Source: Vibrio aerogenes (GTDB taxonomy: Bacteria > Pseudomonadota > Gammaproteobacteria > Enterobacterales > Vibrionaceae). Taken from it: a stretch of 64,000 nt of DNA. The notes beneath the pieces were generated by a model. That model made no database searches. It had not been told where the DNA came from and saw only the letters and a list, made by a program, of their open reading frames with translations. The position numbers and the translations under genes were made by a program. Numbering within the stretch: position 1 is the stretch's first letter; each line of letters starts with the position of its first letter. This document shows positions 29,624 to 38,938 of this stretch, piece after piece. Where the stretch lies: NCBI RefSeq assembly GCF_024346755.1, contig NZ_AP024861.1, positions 3,162,001 through 3,226,000 of the forward strand, given 5' to 3'.

Positions 29624-32245
29624 ATGTATCAATCACCTCTCGATTTAACTGACAAGCAAATTAATGTTCAATCGCTGAAAGAACAGCTCGATACATTTGG
29701 CAATTACCAGAAAGAGCTGTTTCTGACCCGCCACGCCATCACAGATTTGGTGTTTGGTCGTGCAGAATATATGGATCAATTACTTCAGCGTTTATGGAAA
29801 CACTACCATTTTAATCAAATCGAACATTTGTGTCTGGTTGCTGTGGGAGGATATGGCAGAAAAGAACTTCACCCATTATCTGATATCGATATCCTGATTC
29901 TTGCAAAAGATAGCTTTCATCCGGATATCCAGGCACAAGTGAGTGAATTTATTACATTACTGTGGGATTTAAAACTCGAAGTCGGTCATGCTGTCAGAAC
30001 AATTGAAGAGTGTACAGAAATTGGACAAAAAGATTTAACTGTCGCCACCAATTTGCAGGAAGCCCGTTTAATCAGTGGGTGTGAAGAGACATATTATCGC
30101 TTAAAGCTTCAGGTTCATTCGGAATCATTTTGGTCAAGTGAATCCTTTTATAAAGCGAAGATACAGGAGCAAAAAGCACGTCATGCCCGCTATCATGACA
30201 CGACTTATAATCTTGAGCCTGATATTAAATCCACTCCCGGTGGATTAAGAGATATTCATACGCTGAGCTGGGTCGCCCGACGCCATTTCGGAGCAACATC
30301 CTTACTCGAAATGAGCCGGCATGATTTTCTGACAGATGCTGAGTACAGAGAGCTTGTTGAATGTCAGAATTTCTTATGGCGGGTCCGGTTTGCTTTGCAT
30401 CTTGAACTAAAACGATATGACAACCGGCTTACATTTGCACATCAGGCTCAGGTCGCCGAACATCTCGGGTTTCATGGTGATCACAACCAGCCGGTAGAAA
30501 TGATGATGAAGGAGTTCTACCGCACATTACGCCGGGTTGCCGAACTAAATAAAATGCTCCTGAAATTATTTGATCTGGTCATATTGGGTGATGAAAAAGA
30601 TACAACGCCTCATCTCATTAATGATGATTACCAAATCACATCAAACCTGATTGAAGTGCGACAAAAAGAGCTTTTTCAGGACAATCCTGCCGCCATCATA
30701 GATATGTTCATCCACATTGCGAATAACTCTTCAATTGAGGGGGTGGCACCAGAAACAATGAGACAATTGAGATCGGCCCGCCGTAAGTTAACTCAGTTTT
30801 TACATTGTCTGCCTGAAGCCCGTGAGAAGTTCATGCAGCTCGCCAGACATCCCAATGCGCTGCATAAAGCATTCACCCTGATGCATCGTCATGGTGTTCT
30901 GGCAGCCTACTTACCGCAATGGAGCCACATCGTCGGACAAATGCAGTTTGATCTGTTCCATGTATATACTGTGGATGAACACAGTATCCGCCTGCTAAAA
31001 TATATCCACCTTTTTGAGGACTCCAATAATTATCAACGCCATCCAATCTGCTGTGAAGTCTTCCCACGACTTCCCAAAAAAGAACTTCTGATTCTGGCAG
31101 CAATTTTCCATGATATCGGGAAAGGCAGAGGTGGGGACCATTCTGAGATCGGTGCAGTTGAAGCCTATGATTTCTGTATTGAACATGGTTTATCAAAACC
31201 AGAAGCCAGATTAGTCTCCTGGCTGGTAAAAAACCACCTGTTAATGTCTGTGACAGCTCAAAGGCGGGATATTTATGATCCTGATGTCATTATTGAGTTT
31301 GCCAAAACAGTCCGCGAAGAAGAATACCTTGAATACCTTGTCTGCCTGACAGTTGCAGATATCTGTGCAACAAATCCGGAACTATGGAACAGCTGGAAAA
31401 GGACACTGCTGGCAGAACTGTTCTACTCAACACAACGGGCATTAAGACGGGGACTGGAAAACCCGGTCGATGTAAGAGACCGTATTCGCCATAACCAGCA
31501 ATTGGCATCCGCTTTGTTGAGAAAGGAAGGCTTTGTCGCACGGCAAATTGATAACTTATGGCAGCGCTTTAAAGCCGACTATTTTTTACGGCATAGCCAT
31601 AAACAAATTGCCTGGCACAGTGCTTCAATACTCAATCATCAGTCACCGGATGAAACACTCGTACTTGTCAGCGAACAATCGACAAGAGGCGGTACTGAAA
31701 TATTTGTTTATACCCGGGATCAACATGCTTTGTTTGCTGCAATTGTTGCAGAACTCGATCGCAGAGGATTAACCGTCCATGACGCACAAATCATGGCCAG
31801 CAGAGATGGTTTTGTTCTGGATACGTTTATCGTTCTTGATCAAAATGGTCAATCCGTCGATCCGGAACGACACAGCACAATTATTAAAAATCTTCAGTCT
31901 GCAATAGCACTTGAAACTCCGGCTCTGGACAAAACCCGCCGGACACCAGGGAACTTAAAGCACTTCACGGTAAAAACTCAAATTGATTTCTTGCCAACCA
32001 AAAGCAAGAAAAAGACTTTGCTGGAATTTGTCGCTCTGGATACACCCGGGCTGCTGGCGAATGTTGGAGCGACATTTGCTGAACTGGGACTGGATATTCA
32101 TGGTGCCAAAATTACAACAATAGGTGAAAGAGCTGAAGACTTATTCATTATTACCGGGAAAGAGCATGGGAAATTAACGCAAGAGGAAGAACAACAAGTG
32201 AAAGATGCACTAATTAAGAGCGTGAAAACACTGCTTCCCAGCTAA
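29624..32245 (+). CDS. glnD: Bifunctional PII uridylyltransferase/uridylyl-removing enzyme
   Basis: 873 residues from the ATG at 29624 (MYQSPLDL...); GTG at 29561 and ATG at 29606 are also in frame, and no strong ribosome binding site decides. Nucleotidyltransferase domain with GGYGRKELHPLSDIDILIL (about 75-93), the GlnD linker domain, an HD hydrolase domain with IFHDIGKGRGGDHSEIGA (about 490-510), and two C-terminal ACT domains (about 685-760 and 795-865) that sense glutamine. It uridylylates GlnB at Tyr51 when glutamine is low and reverses this when it is high. Confidence 0.96.
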   Translation: MYQSPLDLTDKQINVQSLKEQLDTFGNYQKELFLTRHAITDLVFGRAEYMDQLLQRLWKHYHFNQIEHLCLVAVGGYGRKELHPLSDIDILILAKDSFHPDIQAQVSEFITLLWDLKLEVGHAVRTIEECTEIGQKDLTVATNLQEARLISGCEETYYRLKLQVHSESFWSSESFYKAKIQEQKARHARYHDTTYNLEPDIKSTPGGLRDIHTLSWVARRHFGATSLLEMSRHDFLTDAEYRELVECQNFLWRVRFALHLELKRYDNRLTFAHQAQVAEHLGFHGDHNQPVEMMMKEFYRTLRRVAELNKMLLKLFDLVILGDEKDTTPHLINDDYQITSNLIEVRQKELFQDNPAAIIDMFIHIANNSSIEGVAPETMRQLRSARRKLTQFLHCLPEAREKFMQLARHPNALHKAFTLMHRHGVLAAYLPQWSHIVGQMQFDLFHVYTVDEHSIRLLKYIHLFEDSNNYQRHPICCEVFPRLPKKELLILAAIFHDIGKGRGGDHSEIGAVEAYDFCIEHGLSKPEARLVSWLVKNHLLMSVTAQRRDIYDPDVIIEFAKTVREEEYLEYLVCLTVADICATNPELWNSWKRTLLAELFYSTQRALRRGLENPVDVRDRIRHNQQLASALLRKEGFVARQIDNLWQRFKADYFLRHSHKQIAWHSASILNHQSPDETLVLVSEQSTRGGTEIFVYTRDQHALFAAIVAELDRRGLTVHDAQIMASRDGFVLDTFIVLDQNGQSVDPERHSTIIKNLQSAIALETPALDKTRRTPGNLKHFTVKTQIDFLPTKSKKKTLLEFVALDTPGLLANVGATFAELGLDIHGAKITTIGERAEDLFIITGKEHGKLTQEEEQQVKDALIKSVKTLLPS

Positions 32246-32370
32246 AAAAACAGATGAATAGCGATCCAGACCACATCTTAAATGAAAGTAAAAAATAGGG
32301 ACTACCTCATTGTCAGATAGATTGATAAAGTGGTGGACAGTTTATGCACAGCGAAAGAGGTAGCCAGCCT

Positions 32371-32754
32371 ATGTATCCCCACCTGAAAAGTTTAGGTATT
32401 CATGAACCAGAGGAAATTGAGCGCTATACAATCCGGCAGGAAGCCTTAAAAGATGTACTGAAAATATACTTTCACAAACAAAAAGGCGAGTTTTTCGCTA
32501 AAAGCGTGAAATATAAATACCCAAGGCAGATCAAAAATGTACTGGTAGACAGTGGAAGCCACCAATATAAAGAGGTGACTGAAATTAACCGAAACTTAAT
32601 GCTGACCTTAGATGAATTAAACCAGATTACAGGCCCGGACAGAACTCAGGATATTGATCTGAAAGAAAAAATCCTGACAGATTTACATCATCTGGAAAAA
32701 GTCGTTGCAAGTAAAATTGCAGAAATCGAAGCCGATCTTCAAAAGCTGAAATAG
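32371..32754 (+). CDS. DUF3461 family protein
   Basis: 127 residues from [20 protein letters not shown], the usual start of the family; an ATG 27 bases upstream is in frame but adds an unconserved tail. A short, charged, apparently soluble protein: basic middle [18 protein letters not shown], then a C-terminal helical, coiled-coil-like stretch (about 75-127). E. coli YaeH, also located near glnD/dapD, belongs here. No function is known to me. GAGG lies about ten bases upstream of the ATG. Confidence 0.8.
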   Translation: MYPHLKSLGIHEPEEIERYTIRQEALKDVLKIYFHKQKGEFFAKSVKYKYPRQIKNVLVDSGSHQYKEVTEINRNLMLTLDELNQITGPDRTQDIDLKEKILTDLHHLEKVVASKIAEIEADLQKLK

Positions 32755-32769
32755 TCGCTTGTCTCCGTG

Positions 32770-32798
32770 ACAGGCAGGACACCCGTTTTCCTGCCTGT
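32770..32798. terminator. GC-rich hairpin after the DUF3461 gene
   Basis: ACAGGCAGGA (32770-32779) pairs perfectly with TCCTGCCTGT (32789-32798) around nine bases. No T tract on either side, so it may be a Rho-linked end or a 3' stabilising structure, not a classic intrinsic terminator. Confidence 0.45.
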
Positions 32799-32890
32799 TA
32801 CCTGAAATTTATCCGCCGGCCACTGTGCCATCTATACTCAGAAAGCCTGAAGATACACAGGTACATAGCCGTGTATTGATGATTATCTGC

Positions 32891-32926
32891 TTGACTTATA
32901 TACAAGCACTCTTATAATCGCGCCCC
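32891..32926 (+). promoter_or_regulatory. Strong sigma-70 promoter with GC-rich discriminator before the yegD-like gene
   Basis: TTGACT (32891-32896), 16-base spacer, TATAAT (32913-32918), then CGCGCCCC. The combination of near-consensus hexamers, short spacer and GC-rich discriminator is typical of tRNA and rRNA promoters under stringent control. No tRNA or rRNA follows; the next gene starts at 33072, leaving a leader of about 145 bases. The rest of the gap 32755-33071 holds only the hairpin at 32770. Confidence 0.65.
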
Positions 32927-33071
32927 CGCCAGGTTTCAACTTGTGTGGCATAACTTTACGACATCGTTTCTGACTGAAATCAACAATGCATCATATGATG
33001 TATCGAATGGCCAGCATGGCGACGATTTCCATCACATCACCCACCAACTTCACTTCAAAGGAGTCAATTCT

Positions 33072-34424
33072 ATGGCTATTGGTTTCGACTTTGGCACCTC
33101 TAACTGTTCCGTTGCCCACATCATTGACAAGCAGGTTCATGCCATTCCTTTAGCTCAGGATGAACTTTACATCCCATCGACAATGTGTGCTCCCAGCCGG
33201 GAATATATCTCTGAATATATTTATCGTTGCTTAAATATATCGCCTTCGGATACAGCCGGAGAAAATTTATTGCGGCGAGCGATCAATATAAATCAGCAGG
33301 ATGGACTGGAAGTACATTCGGATGAAGTCTTTTTCGGTCAGGAGGCTCTGGATCTGTATTTAGATGATCCAAGACATGTCTATTATGTCAAGTCTCCTAA
33401 ATCATTTCTGGGAATTATTGGACTGAAAGATACACAGCTGGCTTTTTTTGAAGATTTAGTTTGTGCCATGATGACAAACATAAAGCAGAAAGCTGAAGCA
33501 AAGCTGGCGGCAGAAATCACAGAAACCGTGATTGGCAGGCCAGTGAATTTCCATGGCAGAAAAGGGGATGAATCAAATCGCCAGGCACTAAGTATATTGA
33601 ACAAAGCCGCATCACGCGCAGGCTTCAAACATGTTGAGTTTCAGTTTGAACCAGTGGCGGCCGGTCTGGATTATGAAGCGACGCTCAATACTGACAAGAA
33701 TGTGTTAATTGTTGATATCGGCGGAGGAACAACAGACTGCTCAATGATTCAGATGGGACCCCGCTGGCACGGCAAATTTGAGCGTAATGAAACACTTCTG
33801 GGCCATACCGGTCGCAGAACAGGCGGTAATGATCTGGACATTTTTATCACTTTCAGAAAATTCATGCCGGAATTCGGTTTTGGATCACAGCAACTTTCAG
33901 GCTTACCGGTTCCTATACCGCAATTCTGGAACTGTATTGCTATCAATGATGTAGAAGCTCAGCGGAAGTTTTATACCGTGGAAAACCTTCGGCAAATCAA
34001 ACAACTCTGGAAAAATTCCGGGCATCCGGAAAAATTGAACCGTCTCATTCATGTCCATCAGGATACTTTGGGACACAGCCTTGTCAGGGAAGCAGAAAAA
34101 GCCAAAATAGCACTTGCGGGACAAGAGAGCCATTCAGCTATGCTGACGATTGGTAAAGAAAATCTGATGATTCCACTGACTCCGGAAGCAATTACCACAG
34201 CCATCGAAGAGCCAGTGAATAAAATAAAACGGCTGATAGAAGAAGTATTGGTACAGAGCGCGATCAAACCGGACGTAATTTATATCACCGGAGGCTCAGC
34301 CAGATCTCCAATCCTCCGTGAAGCAATCAAAAGTGTATTACCCAATACTGAAATTGTCAGTGGCAACTACTTTGGTTCAGTGACTGCAGGATTAGCCCGC
34401 TGGGCTGACTTATGCTTCCGGTGA
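33072..34424 (+). CDS. Hsp70-family ATPase, YegD-like
   Basis: 450 residues from the ATG at 33072, which has AAGGAG upstream; the frame is open to 32943 but the extra 43 residues show no conservation. Actin-like ATPase fold: phosphate 1 motif AIGFDFGTSNCSVAHI, phosphate 2 region NVLIVDIGGGTTDCSMIQMG, and adenosine motif VIYITGGSARSPILREAI. It lacks the peptide-binding domain of DnaK, so it is an Hsp70 relative of the YegD type; substrate and partners unknown. Preceded by a stable-RNA-like promoter; converges with pgpA. Confidence 0.85.
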   Translation: MAIGFDFGTSNCSVAHIIDKQVHAIPLAQDELYIPSTMCAPSREYISEYIYRCLNISPSDTAGENLLRRAININQQDGLEVHSDEVFFGQEALDLYLDDPRHVYYVKSPKSFLGIIGLKDTQLAFFEDLVCAMMTNIKQKAEAKLAAEITETVIGRPVNFHGRKGDESNRQALSILNKAASRAGFKHVEFQFEPVAAGLDYEATLNTDKNVLIVDIGGGTTDCSMIQMGPRWHGKFERNETLLGHTGRRTGGNDLDIFITFRKFMPEFGFGSQQLSGLPVPIPQFWNCIAINDVEAQRKFYTVENLRQIKQLWKNSGHPEKLNRLIHVHQDTLGHSLVREAEKAKIALAGQESHSAMLTIGKENLMIPLTPEAITTAIEEPVNKIKRLIEEVLVQSAIKPDVIYITGGSARSPILREAIKSVLPNTEIVSGNYFGSVTAGLARWADLCFR

Positions 34425-34459
34425 TAAAAGATAAACACACTCCAGAAAACAAGAACAAA

Positions 34460-34957
34460 TCAGACATAAAAAAGCATGAGCAGGAATAAAGAAATTCCTG
34501 CCATGATGCCCGCTACGATATCATCCAGCATGATACCCAAACCACCTTTGACATGCTGGTCCAGCCAGCCAATCGGCCATGGTTTCACCATATCAAAAAA
34601 TCTAAACAGCACAAAACCAGCCAGTATCCAGTGCCAGTCACCTATATTTTGTCCTGAATACTGAACAACCGACATTGTAATCCAGAACCCAACAAACTCA
34701 TCCCACACAATGGCACCGTGATCATGAACTCCCATATCATCTGCGGTCTTTTGACAAATCAGCCACCCCGCGAACGACGAACAAATAATCACCGCTATAT
34801 ATAAGCCCAACGATAAATGACTGAACGCCAGATAAAAGGGAATCGAGGCAAGTGTTCCCATTGTTCCGGGTATCACCGGAGACAAACCACTCCCAAAACC
34901 AGTTGCCAGCAAATGCCAGGGATTTTTCAACCGGATACAAGCTATAGGATTACTCAT
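34460..34957 (-). CDS. pgpA: Phosphatidylglycerophosphatase A
   Basis: 165 residues, inner-membrane protein with about four membrane helices. Dephosphorylates phosphatidylglycerophosphate to phosphatidylglycerol. Family motifs: GFGSGLSPVIPGTMGTLASI, VWDEFVGFWITM, FVLFRFFDMVKPWPIGWLD and GGLGIMLDDIVAGIMAGI. Overlaps the end of thiL by four bases; last gene of the rib-nusB-thiL-pgpA operon. Confidence 0.95.
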   Translation of the reverse strand: MSNPIACIRLKNPWHLLATGFGSGLSPVIPGTMGTLASIPFYLAFSHLSLGLYIAVIICSSFAGWLICQKTADDMGVHDHGAIVWDEFVGFWITMSVVQYSGQNIGDWHWILAGFVLFRFFDMVKPWPIGWLDQHVKGGLGIMLDDIVAGIMAGISLFLLMLFYV

Positions 34958-35931
34958 TCATTCACCTTAAAATGATCATAACCACTTAATGTCCAGGGCA
35001 AAGGTTGCCCCTGATCATGCAGCACAATTTGGTTTGCTGAATTTACCTGTCCAATACAGGTAAATTGTGTATGAGTCTGCCTGGATATTCCGTCAAGGAG
35101 ATATGTCTTTTCCTGTGGCACAGTAAAGCAAAGCTCATATTCTTCACCACTGGTCAGTGCATACTGACGGGCCAGCGTTAAATCATCATTCAAATACTGT
35201 AATAGCACTTCAGATACCGGAAGCTGACTGACATCAATGCTGACACCAACACCGGAAGCTTTTGCAATATGCCGTATATCAGAAACTAAGCCATCTGAAA
35301 TATCGATTGCTGATGAAGCGATACCTAATAATGCCTGACCGGCAAGCACTCTGGGTGCAGATAAATAATGCCGTTCTTCCAGAATTTCATGATCTGGCCC
35401 GGCGTCAGAACGGTCAGAAAGTATCAATTCAAGGCCTGCTTTACTGTCCCCTAAACAACCGGTGACATACACCCAGTCCCCTACAGCTGCCCCAGTCCGG
35501 AGCAAGACGTTATCTTCCGGTACAAAACCATGCACAGTCAGAGAAATACTGAGAGGCCCTTTCGTTGTATCACCGCCAATCAGCTGAATATCATATTCGT
35601 CGGCCAGACGAAAGAAAGCATCACAAAATGACTGGAGCCACGGCTCATGAACTTCAGGTAAAGTGAGTGCCAGTGAGCACCAGGCCGGTGTTCCCCCCAT
35701 GGCAGCTAAATCACTGAGATTAGATGCCAGCGCTTTGTGTGCGATCCAGGCAGGATTTGCACCAGCGACAAAATGAGTCCCTTCCACCAGTGTATCGGTG
35801 CTGATCACCAGTCTGACACCTTTCGGGGATTTCACAATGGCACAGTCATCACCCAGCGCCAGATGAACATCATTTCTGTTCATCTGGCGCTGATAAAAAT
35901 ACTTCCGGATTAAATCAAATTCACCACGCAT
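34954..35931 (-). CDS. thiL: Thiamine-monophosphate kinase
   Basis: 325 residues. Phosphorylates thiamine monophosphate to the active diphosphate. AIR synthetase-like fold with GEFDLIRKYF at the start, ALGDDCAIVKSPKG, VISTDTLVEGTHF, ALASNLSDLAAMGGTPAW, LIGGDTTKGPLSISLTVHG and AIDISDGLVSDI. All metal and ATP motifs are present. The usual nusB-thiL-pgpA order. Confidence 0.96.
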   Translation of the reverse strand: MRGEFDLIRKYFYQRQMNRNDVHLALGDDCAIVKSPKGVRLVISTDTLVEGTHFVAGANPAWIAHKALASNLSDLAAMGGTPAWCSLALTLPEVHEPWLQSFCDAFFRLADEYDIQLIGGDTTKGPLSISLTVHGFVPEDNVLLRTGAAVGDWVYVTGCLGDSKAGLELILSDRSDAGPDHEILEERHYLSAPRVLAGQALLGIASSAIDISDGLVSDIRHIAKASGVGVSIDVSQLPVSEVLLQYLNDDLTLARQYALTSGEEYELCFTVPQEKTYLLDGISRQTHTQFTCIGQVNSANQIVLHDQGQPLPWTLSGYDHFKVNE

Positions 35932-35968
35932 ACAAAATTCCGGCTAAATTTTATGTCTGATCCAATGA

Positions 35969-35994
35969 TAAAAAAGGTCAGCATATGCTGACCT
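35969..35994 (-). terminator. Terminator between nusB and thiL
   Basis: AGGTCAGCAT/ATGCTGACCT (35975-35994) is a perfect 20-bp palindrome; the minus-strand tail is TTTTTT. It would end or attenuate the rib-nusB transcript ahead of thiL-pgpA. Confidence 0.75.
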
Positions 35995-36043
35995 CTGATA
36001 CTTTTTCAATACAGCACTTTCGGAAGTGCCTGTACGTCATAAG

Positions 36044-36511
36044 TTACTTTTTACGAACATGTGGTGCAGCTTTATCAAGCACCCCATTGATAAACTTATG
36101 GCTGTCTTCAGCTGCAAAACGCTTCGCCAGCTCAATCGCTTCATTGATGACCACTTTATAAGGCACATCTTCACGACGAGTCATTTCGTACATTGATAAA
36201 CGCAGCAAAGCTAACTCCATCATGTCCAGATCCTGCATAGGACGGGAAACATAAGGACGAAGTTTGGAGTCCAGCTCCATATTGTGATTGACAACGCCGA
36301 CTAACAGATCTCTGAAATAATCAACATCTGTTTCGGGAGATTGAAGTGACGGCTCTGATGAACGGTGTTCTTCATCATCATATTTATCACCAGCAAGAAA
36401 CTGGGATTCAATCGTCGCGACATTCTCTTTAGTCACTTGCCATGAATAGATAGCTTGCAATGCAAACTGACGTGCATTACGTCGTGCGGCTGGTTTCACT
36501 CGGGCCCCCAT
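36044..36511 (-). CDS. nusB: Transcription antitermination factor NusB
   Basis: 155 residues, a little longer than E. coli NusB because of an insert around 45-62. Binds boxA RNA with S10 (NusE) in rRNA antitermination complexes. Typical segments: [19 protein letters not shown] near the start, [47 protein letters not shown] and [14 protein letters not shown]. Its start shares a base with the ribH stop. Confidence 0.95.
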   Translation of the reverse strand: MGARVKPAARRNARQFALQAIYSWQVTKENVATIESQFLAGDKYDDEEHRSSEPSLQSPETDVDYFRDLLVGVVNHNMELDSKLRPYVSRPMQDLDMMELALLRLSMYEMTRREDVPYKVVINEAIELAKRFAAEDSHKFINGVLDKAAPHVRKK

Positions 36512-36981
36512 TAAGAATCAATAGCAGAAAGAACATTAATCATTTCAAGCGCACTTAATGCAGCCTCTGCACCTTTATTACCAGCCTTGGTTCCTGCGCG
36601 TTCAATAGCCTGATCAATGGTATCAACGGTTAACACACCGAAAGCCACCGGAAGACTATATTCCAGCGATACCTGAGCCAGACCTTTATTACACTCGTTA
36701 CAAACATAGTCAAAGTGAGGTGTTCCACCACGAATCACAGTACCGAGAGAAACTATTGCGTCAAATTTTCCCGTTTTTGCGACACGCTGAGCAACCAGAG
36801 GTAACTCGACAGCCCCCGGACACCGTACAACTGTGATATTGTCATCGGCAACCTGTCCATGACGTTTCAGCGTATCAATTGCCCCAGAAAGCAAACTTTC
36901 ATTAATAAAGCTATTAAAACGTGAAATGACTATTGCTATCTTAGCATCAGGTGCAGGGAAGCCTCCCTCGATCATTTTCAT
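36511..36981 (-). CDS. ribH: 6,7-dimethyl-8-ribityllumazine synthase
   Basis: 156 residues, the family length, from the ATG at 36981 with AAGGA six bases upstream; the frame extends to 37005 without support. Condenses the ribityl uracil amine with dihydroxybutanone phosphate in the next to last step of riboflavin synthesis. Motifs [37 protein letters not shown] [16 protein letters not shown] (active-site His) and [18 protein letters not shown]. Confidence 0.96.
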   Translation of the reverse strand: MKMIEGGFPAPDAKIAIVISRFNSFINESLLSGAIDTLKRHGQVADDNITVVRCPGAVELPLVAQRVAKTGKFDAIVSLGTVIRGGTPHFDYVCNECNKGLAQVSLEYSLPVAFGVLTVDTIDQAIERAGTKAGNKGAEAALSALEMINVLSAIDS

Positions 36982-37060
36982 CAACTTTCCTTCAACTCTG
37001 TCCACCAGTGAGAATCGACGGATTCTAGCACAATTTTGTGAGCAATATCTAATAGTATTT

Positions 37061-37085
37061 CCCGTTAACCGACCCTGTTAACGGG
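37061..37085. terminator. Hairpin between ribBX and ribH
   Basis: CCCGTTAAC (37061-37069) and GTTAACGGG (37077-37085) form a perfect 9-bp stem with a seven-base loop. No T tract. Possibly a processing or attenuating structure within the riboflavin operon. Confidence 0.4.
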
Positions 37086-37104
37086 TAGACTTACTGCGAC
37101 ATAA

Positions 37105-38214
37105 CTACTCACAGATATACTCAGTCACATTCAGCCCAAAGCCGCCTAAAGCGTGATATTTTTTGCTGGCAGAGGAGAGCAATCTCATATCATGCACCCC
37201 AAGGTCAGCTAAAATCTGCGAACCGACACCGACTCGTCTTGATGTGCCCTGCTTTTTAGCCATGGACGGTGCTTCACCCTTATCCTGTAATTCGTACATT
37301 TTGACACGGTGCATAATTAAATCGGATGATTCTTCATTGCCCAGTAACACCAGAATGCCGCCTTCCTGAGCAATCCTTTCCATCGCAGCCTCAACACTCC
37401 AGCTTCGGTCCGCATTCCGGTCACTGCAAAGCACATCCGTAAAAGTATCAATCAAGTGCACCCGGACCAGAGGAACTTGTTGTGAATCGCTTTCTTTAAT
37501 CAGTGCATAGTGAATCTGGTTATCAATCACATCCCGGTAAGTCACCAGTTCAAACTCACCATAACGGGTCGGCAACTGACAACGGGCGACACGTTCAATG
37601 GTTGTTTCCGTATTATTACGGTATTCAATTAAAGCAGCGATCGTGCCCAGTTTGATACCGTGTTTGTCGGAAAATTCCTCTAAATCAGCACGCCTTGCCA
37701 TCGTTCCGTCTTCATTCAATACTTCGACAATCACTGATGCCGGCTCCATTCCGGCTAATCTGGCCAAATCACACCCGGCTTCAGTATGACCAGCACGGGT
37801 TAACACACCGCCATCCTGAGCTGTCAGAGGAAAAATATGACCGGGTTGTACCAAATCAGAAGCCTTCGCGTCTTTAGCGACAGCAGCAAGAACGGTTCTC
37901 GCACGATCTGCGGCAGAAATCCCTGTCGTTACCCCTTCAGCAGCCTCAATTGAAACAGTAAAATTAGTGGAAAACTGAGCACTATTGTCCTGAACCATAG
38001 GTGGCAACCCTAATCGCTCACAACGATTTCTGGTCAGCGTCAGACAAATCAGGCCCCGGCCATGAGTCGCCATAAAATTAATGACTTCTGGTGTGACATG
38101 CTCAGCAGCAATAATCAGATCACCTTCATTCTCCCGGTCTTCATCATCCATCAGAATGACCATTTTACCCTGACGGATATCATCAATAATTTCCTGGGGA
38201 CTGCTAATTGTCAT
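37105..38214 (-). CDS. 3,4-dihydroxy-2-butanone 4-phosphate synthase with degenerate GTP cyclohydrolase II domain (RibBX type)
   Basis: 369 residues. The N-terminal RibB domain (1-205) is intact: [41 protein letters not shown] and [16 protein letters not shown]. It makes dihydroxybutanone phosphate from ribulose 5-phosphate. The C-terminal part (about 210-369) has the RibA fold, but where RibA carries three zinc-binding cysteines (HSECLTGD...CDCG), this protein reads [19 protein letters not shown], so cyclohydrolase activity is unlikely. This agrees with the RibBX proteins described in Proteobacteria. Usual annotation as bifunctional RibBA would be misleading. Between ribE and ribH. Confidence 0.9.
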   Translation of the reverse strand: MTISSPQEIIDDIRQGKMVILMDDEDRENEGDLIIAAEHVTPEVINFMATHGRGLICLTLTRNRCERLGLPPMVQDNSAQFSTNFTVSIEAAEGVTTGISAADRARTVLAAVAKDAKASDLVQPGHIFPLTAQDGGVLTRAGHTEAGCDLARLAGMEPASVIVEVLNEDGTMARRADLEEFSDKHGIKLGTIAALIEYRNNTETTIERVARCQLPTRYGEFELVTYRDVIDNQIHYALIKESDSQQVPLVRVHLIDTFTDVLCSDRNADRSWSVEAAMERIAQEGGILVLLGNEESSDLIMHRVKMYELQDKGEAPSMAKKQGTSRRVGVGSQILADLGVHDMRLLSSASKKYHALGGFGLNVTEYICE

Positions 38215-38263
38215 CGTTATTATCCTTAGTCGTTCGGGTTAGCACTCAGCATAACCATGATGG

Positions 38264-38935
38264 TTACGCAAAACCATTTTGTTGTAAAAATTCTAAAGTA
38301 ACAGAAGATGCAGGCGTATTACCGTCTTTTTCCGATACATCACTTTTTGATTCAATCAATCGCTCTAAATATCTCGCCATAATATCAACTTCCAGATTAA
38401 CGACTCTGCCGGGCATAAAAGACTGAATCGTTGTTTCTGAAGAAGTATGAGGAATAATTGTCAACCTGAATGCATCTTTCCTGACGGCATTGACCGTCAG
38501 GCTAATCCCGTCAACAGTTACCGAACCTTTTTCAGCGATATATCTTGCAATCTCAGCAGGCATTTTAATCCAGAACTCGATGGCTCTGCCGGACTGAGTA
38601 CGCTCAATGACTTCGCCAACACCATCAACATGACCGGAAACGATATGACCGCCGAACCGGGTTGTCGGCAACATGGCTTTTTCTAAATTCACCAAATCCC
38701 CGGCCTGAGCTCGGGCAAACGCTGATTTATTTAATGTCTCCAGTGATAAATCAGCCTGGTAACTATGCTCTGTTTTGTGGATAACAGTCAGGCAAACACC
38801 ATTGGTTGCTATACTGTCTCCAAGCTGAACATCAAACATATCCAGTGAACCAGCACCGACGTCAATCCGGATATCTTCACCTTTCGGGATAATCGCCCGG
38901 ATAGTTCCAACCGCTTCTATGATACCTGTAAACAT
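38264..38935 (-). CDS. ribE: Riboflavin synthase alpha subunit
   Basis: 223 residues. Converts two lumazines to riboflavin. Two lumazine-binding repeats: first MFTGIIEAVGTIRAI with GDSIATNGVCLTV, second GGHIVSGHVDGVGEVIE with GSVTVDGISLTVNAV. The active-site Cys of GVCLTV is present. Called ribC in E. coli. Three bases after ribD ends; a 49-base gap before ribBX, with no FMN riboswitch visible. Confidence 0.95.
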   Translation of the reverse strand: MFTGIIEAVGTIRAIIPKGEDIRIDVGAGSLDMFDVQLGDSIATNGVCLTVIHKTEHSYQADLSLETLNKSAFARAQAGDLVNLEKAMLPTTRFGGHIVSGHVDGVGEVIERTQSGRAIEFWIKMPAEIARYIAEKGSVTVDGISLTVNAVRKDAFRLTIIPHTSSETTIQSFMPGRVVNLEVDIMARYLERLIESKSDVSEKDGNTPASSVTLEFLQQNGFA

Positions 38936-38938
38936 AAA

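Noticed and set aside
30873..31196. 107-codon minus-strand frame
   Set aside because: Inside glnD, which is clearly coding through its HD domain here.
32919..33071. tRNA or other stable RNA after the strong promoter
   Set aside because: No T-loop GGTTCRA pattern or cloverleaf could be made in this stretch.
37006..38263. FMN riboswitch in the riboflavin cluster
   Set aside because: No RFN-type conserved core was found in the gaps before ribBX, ribE, ribD or ribH.
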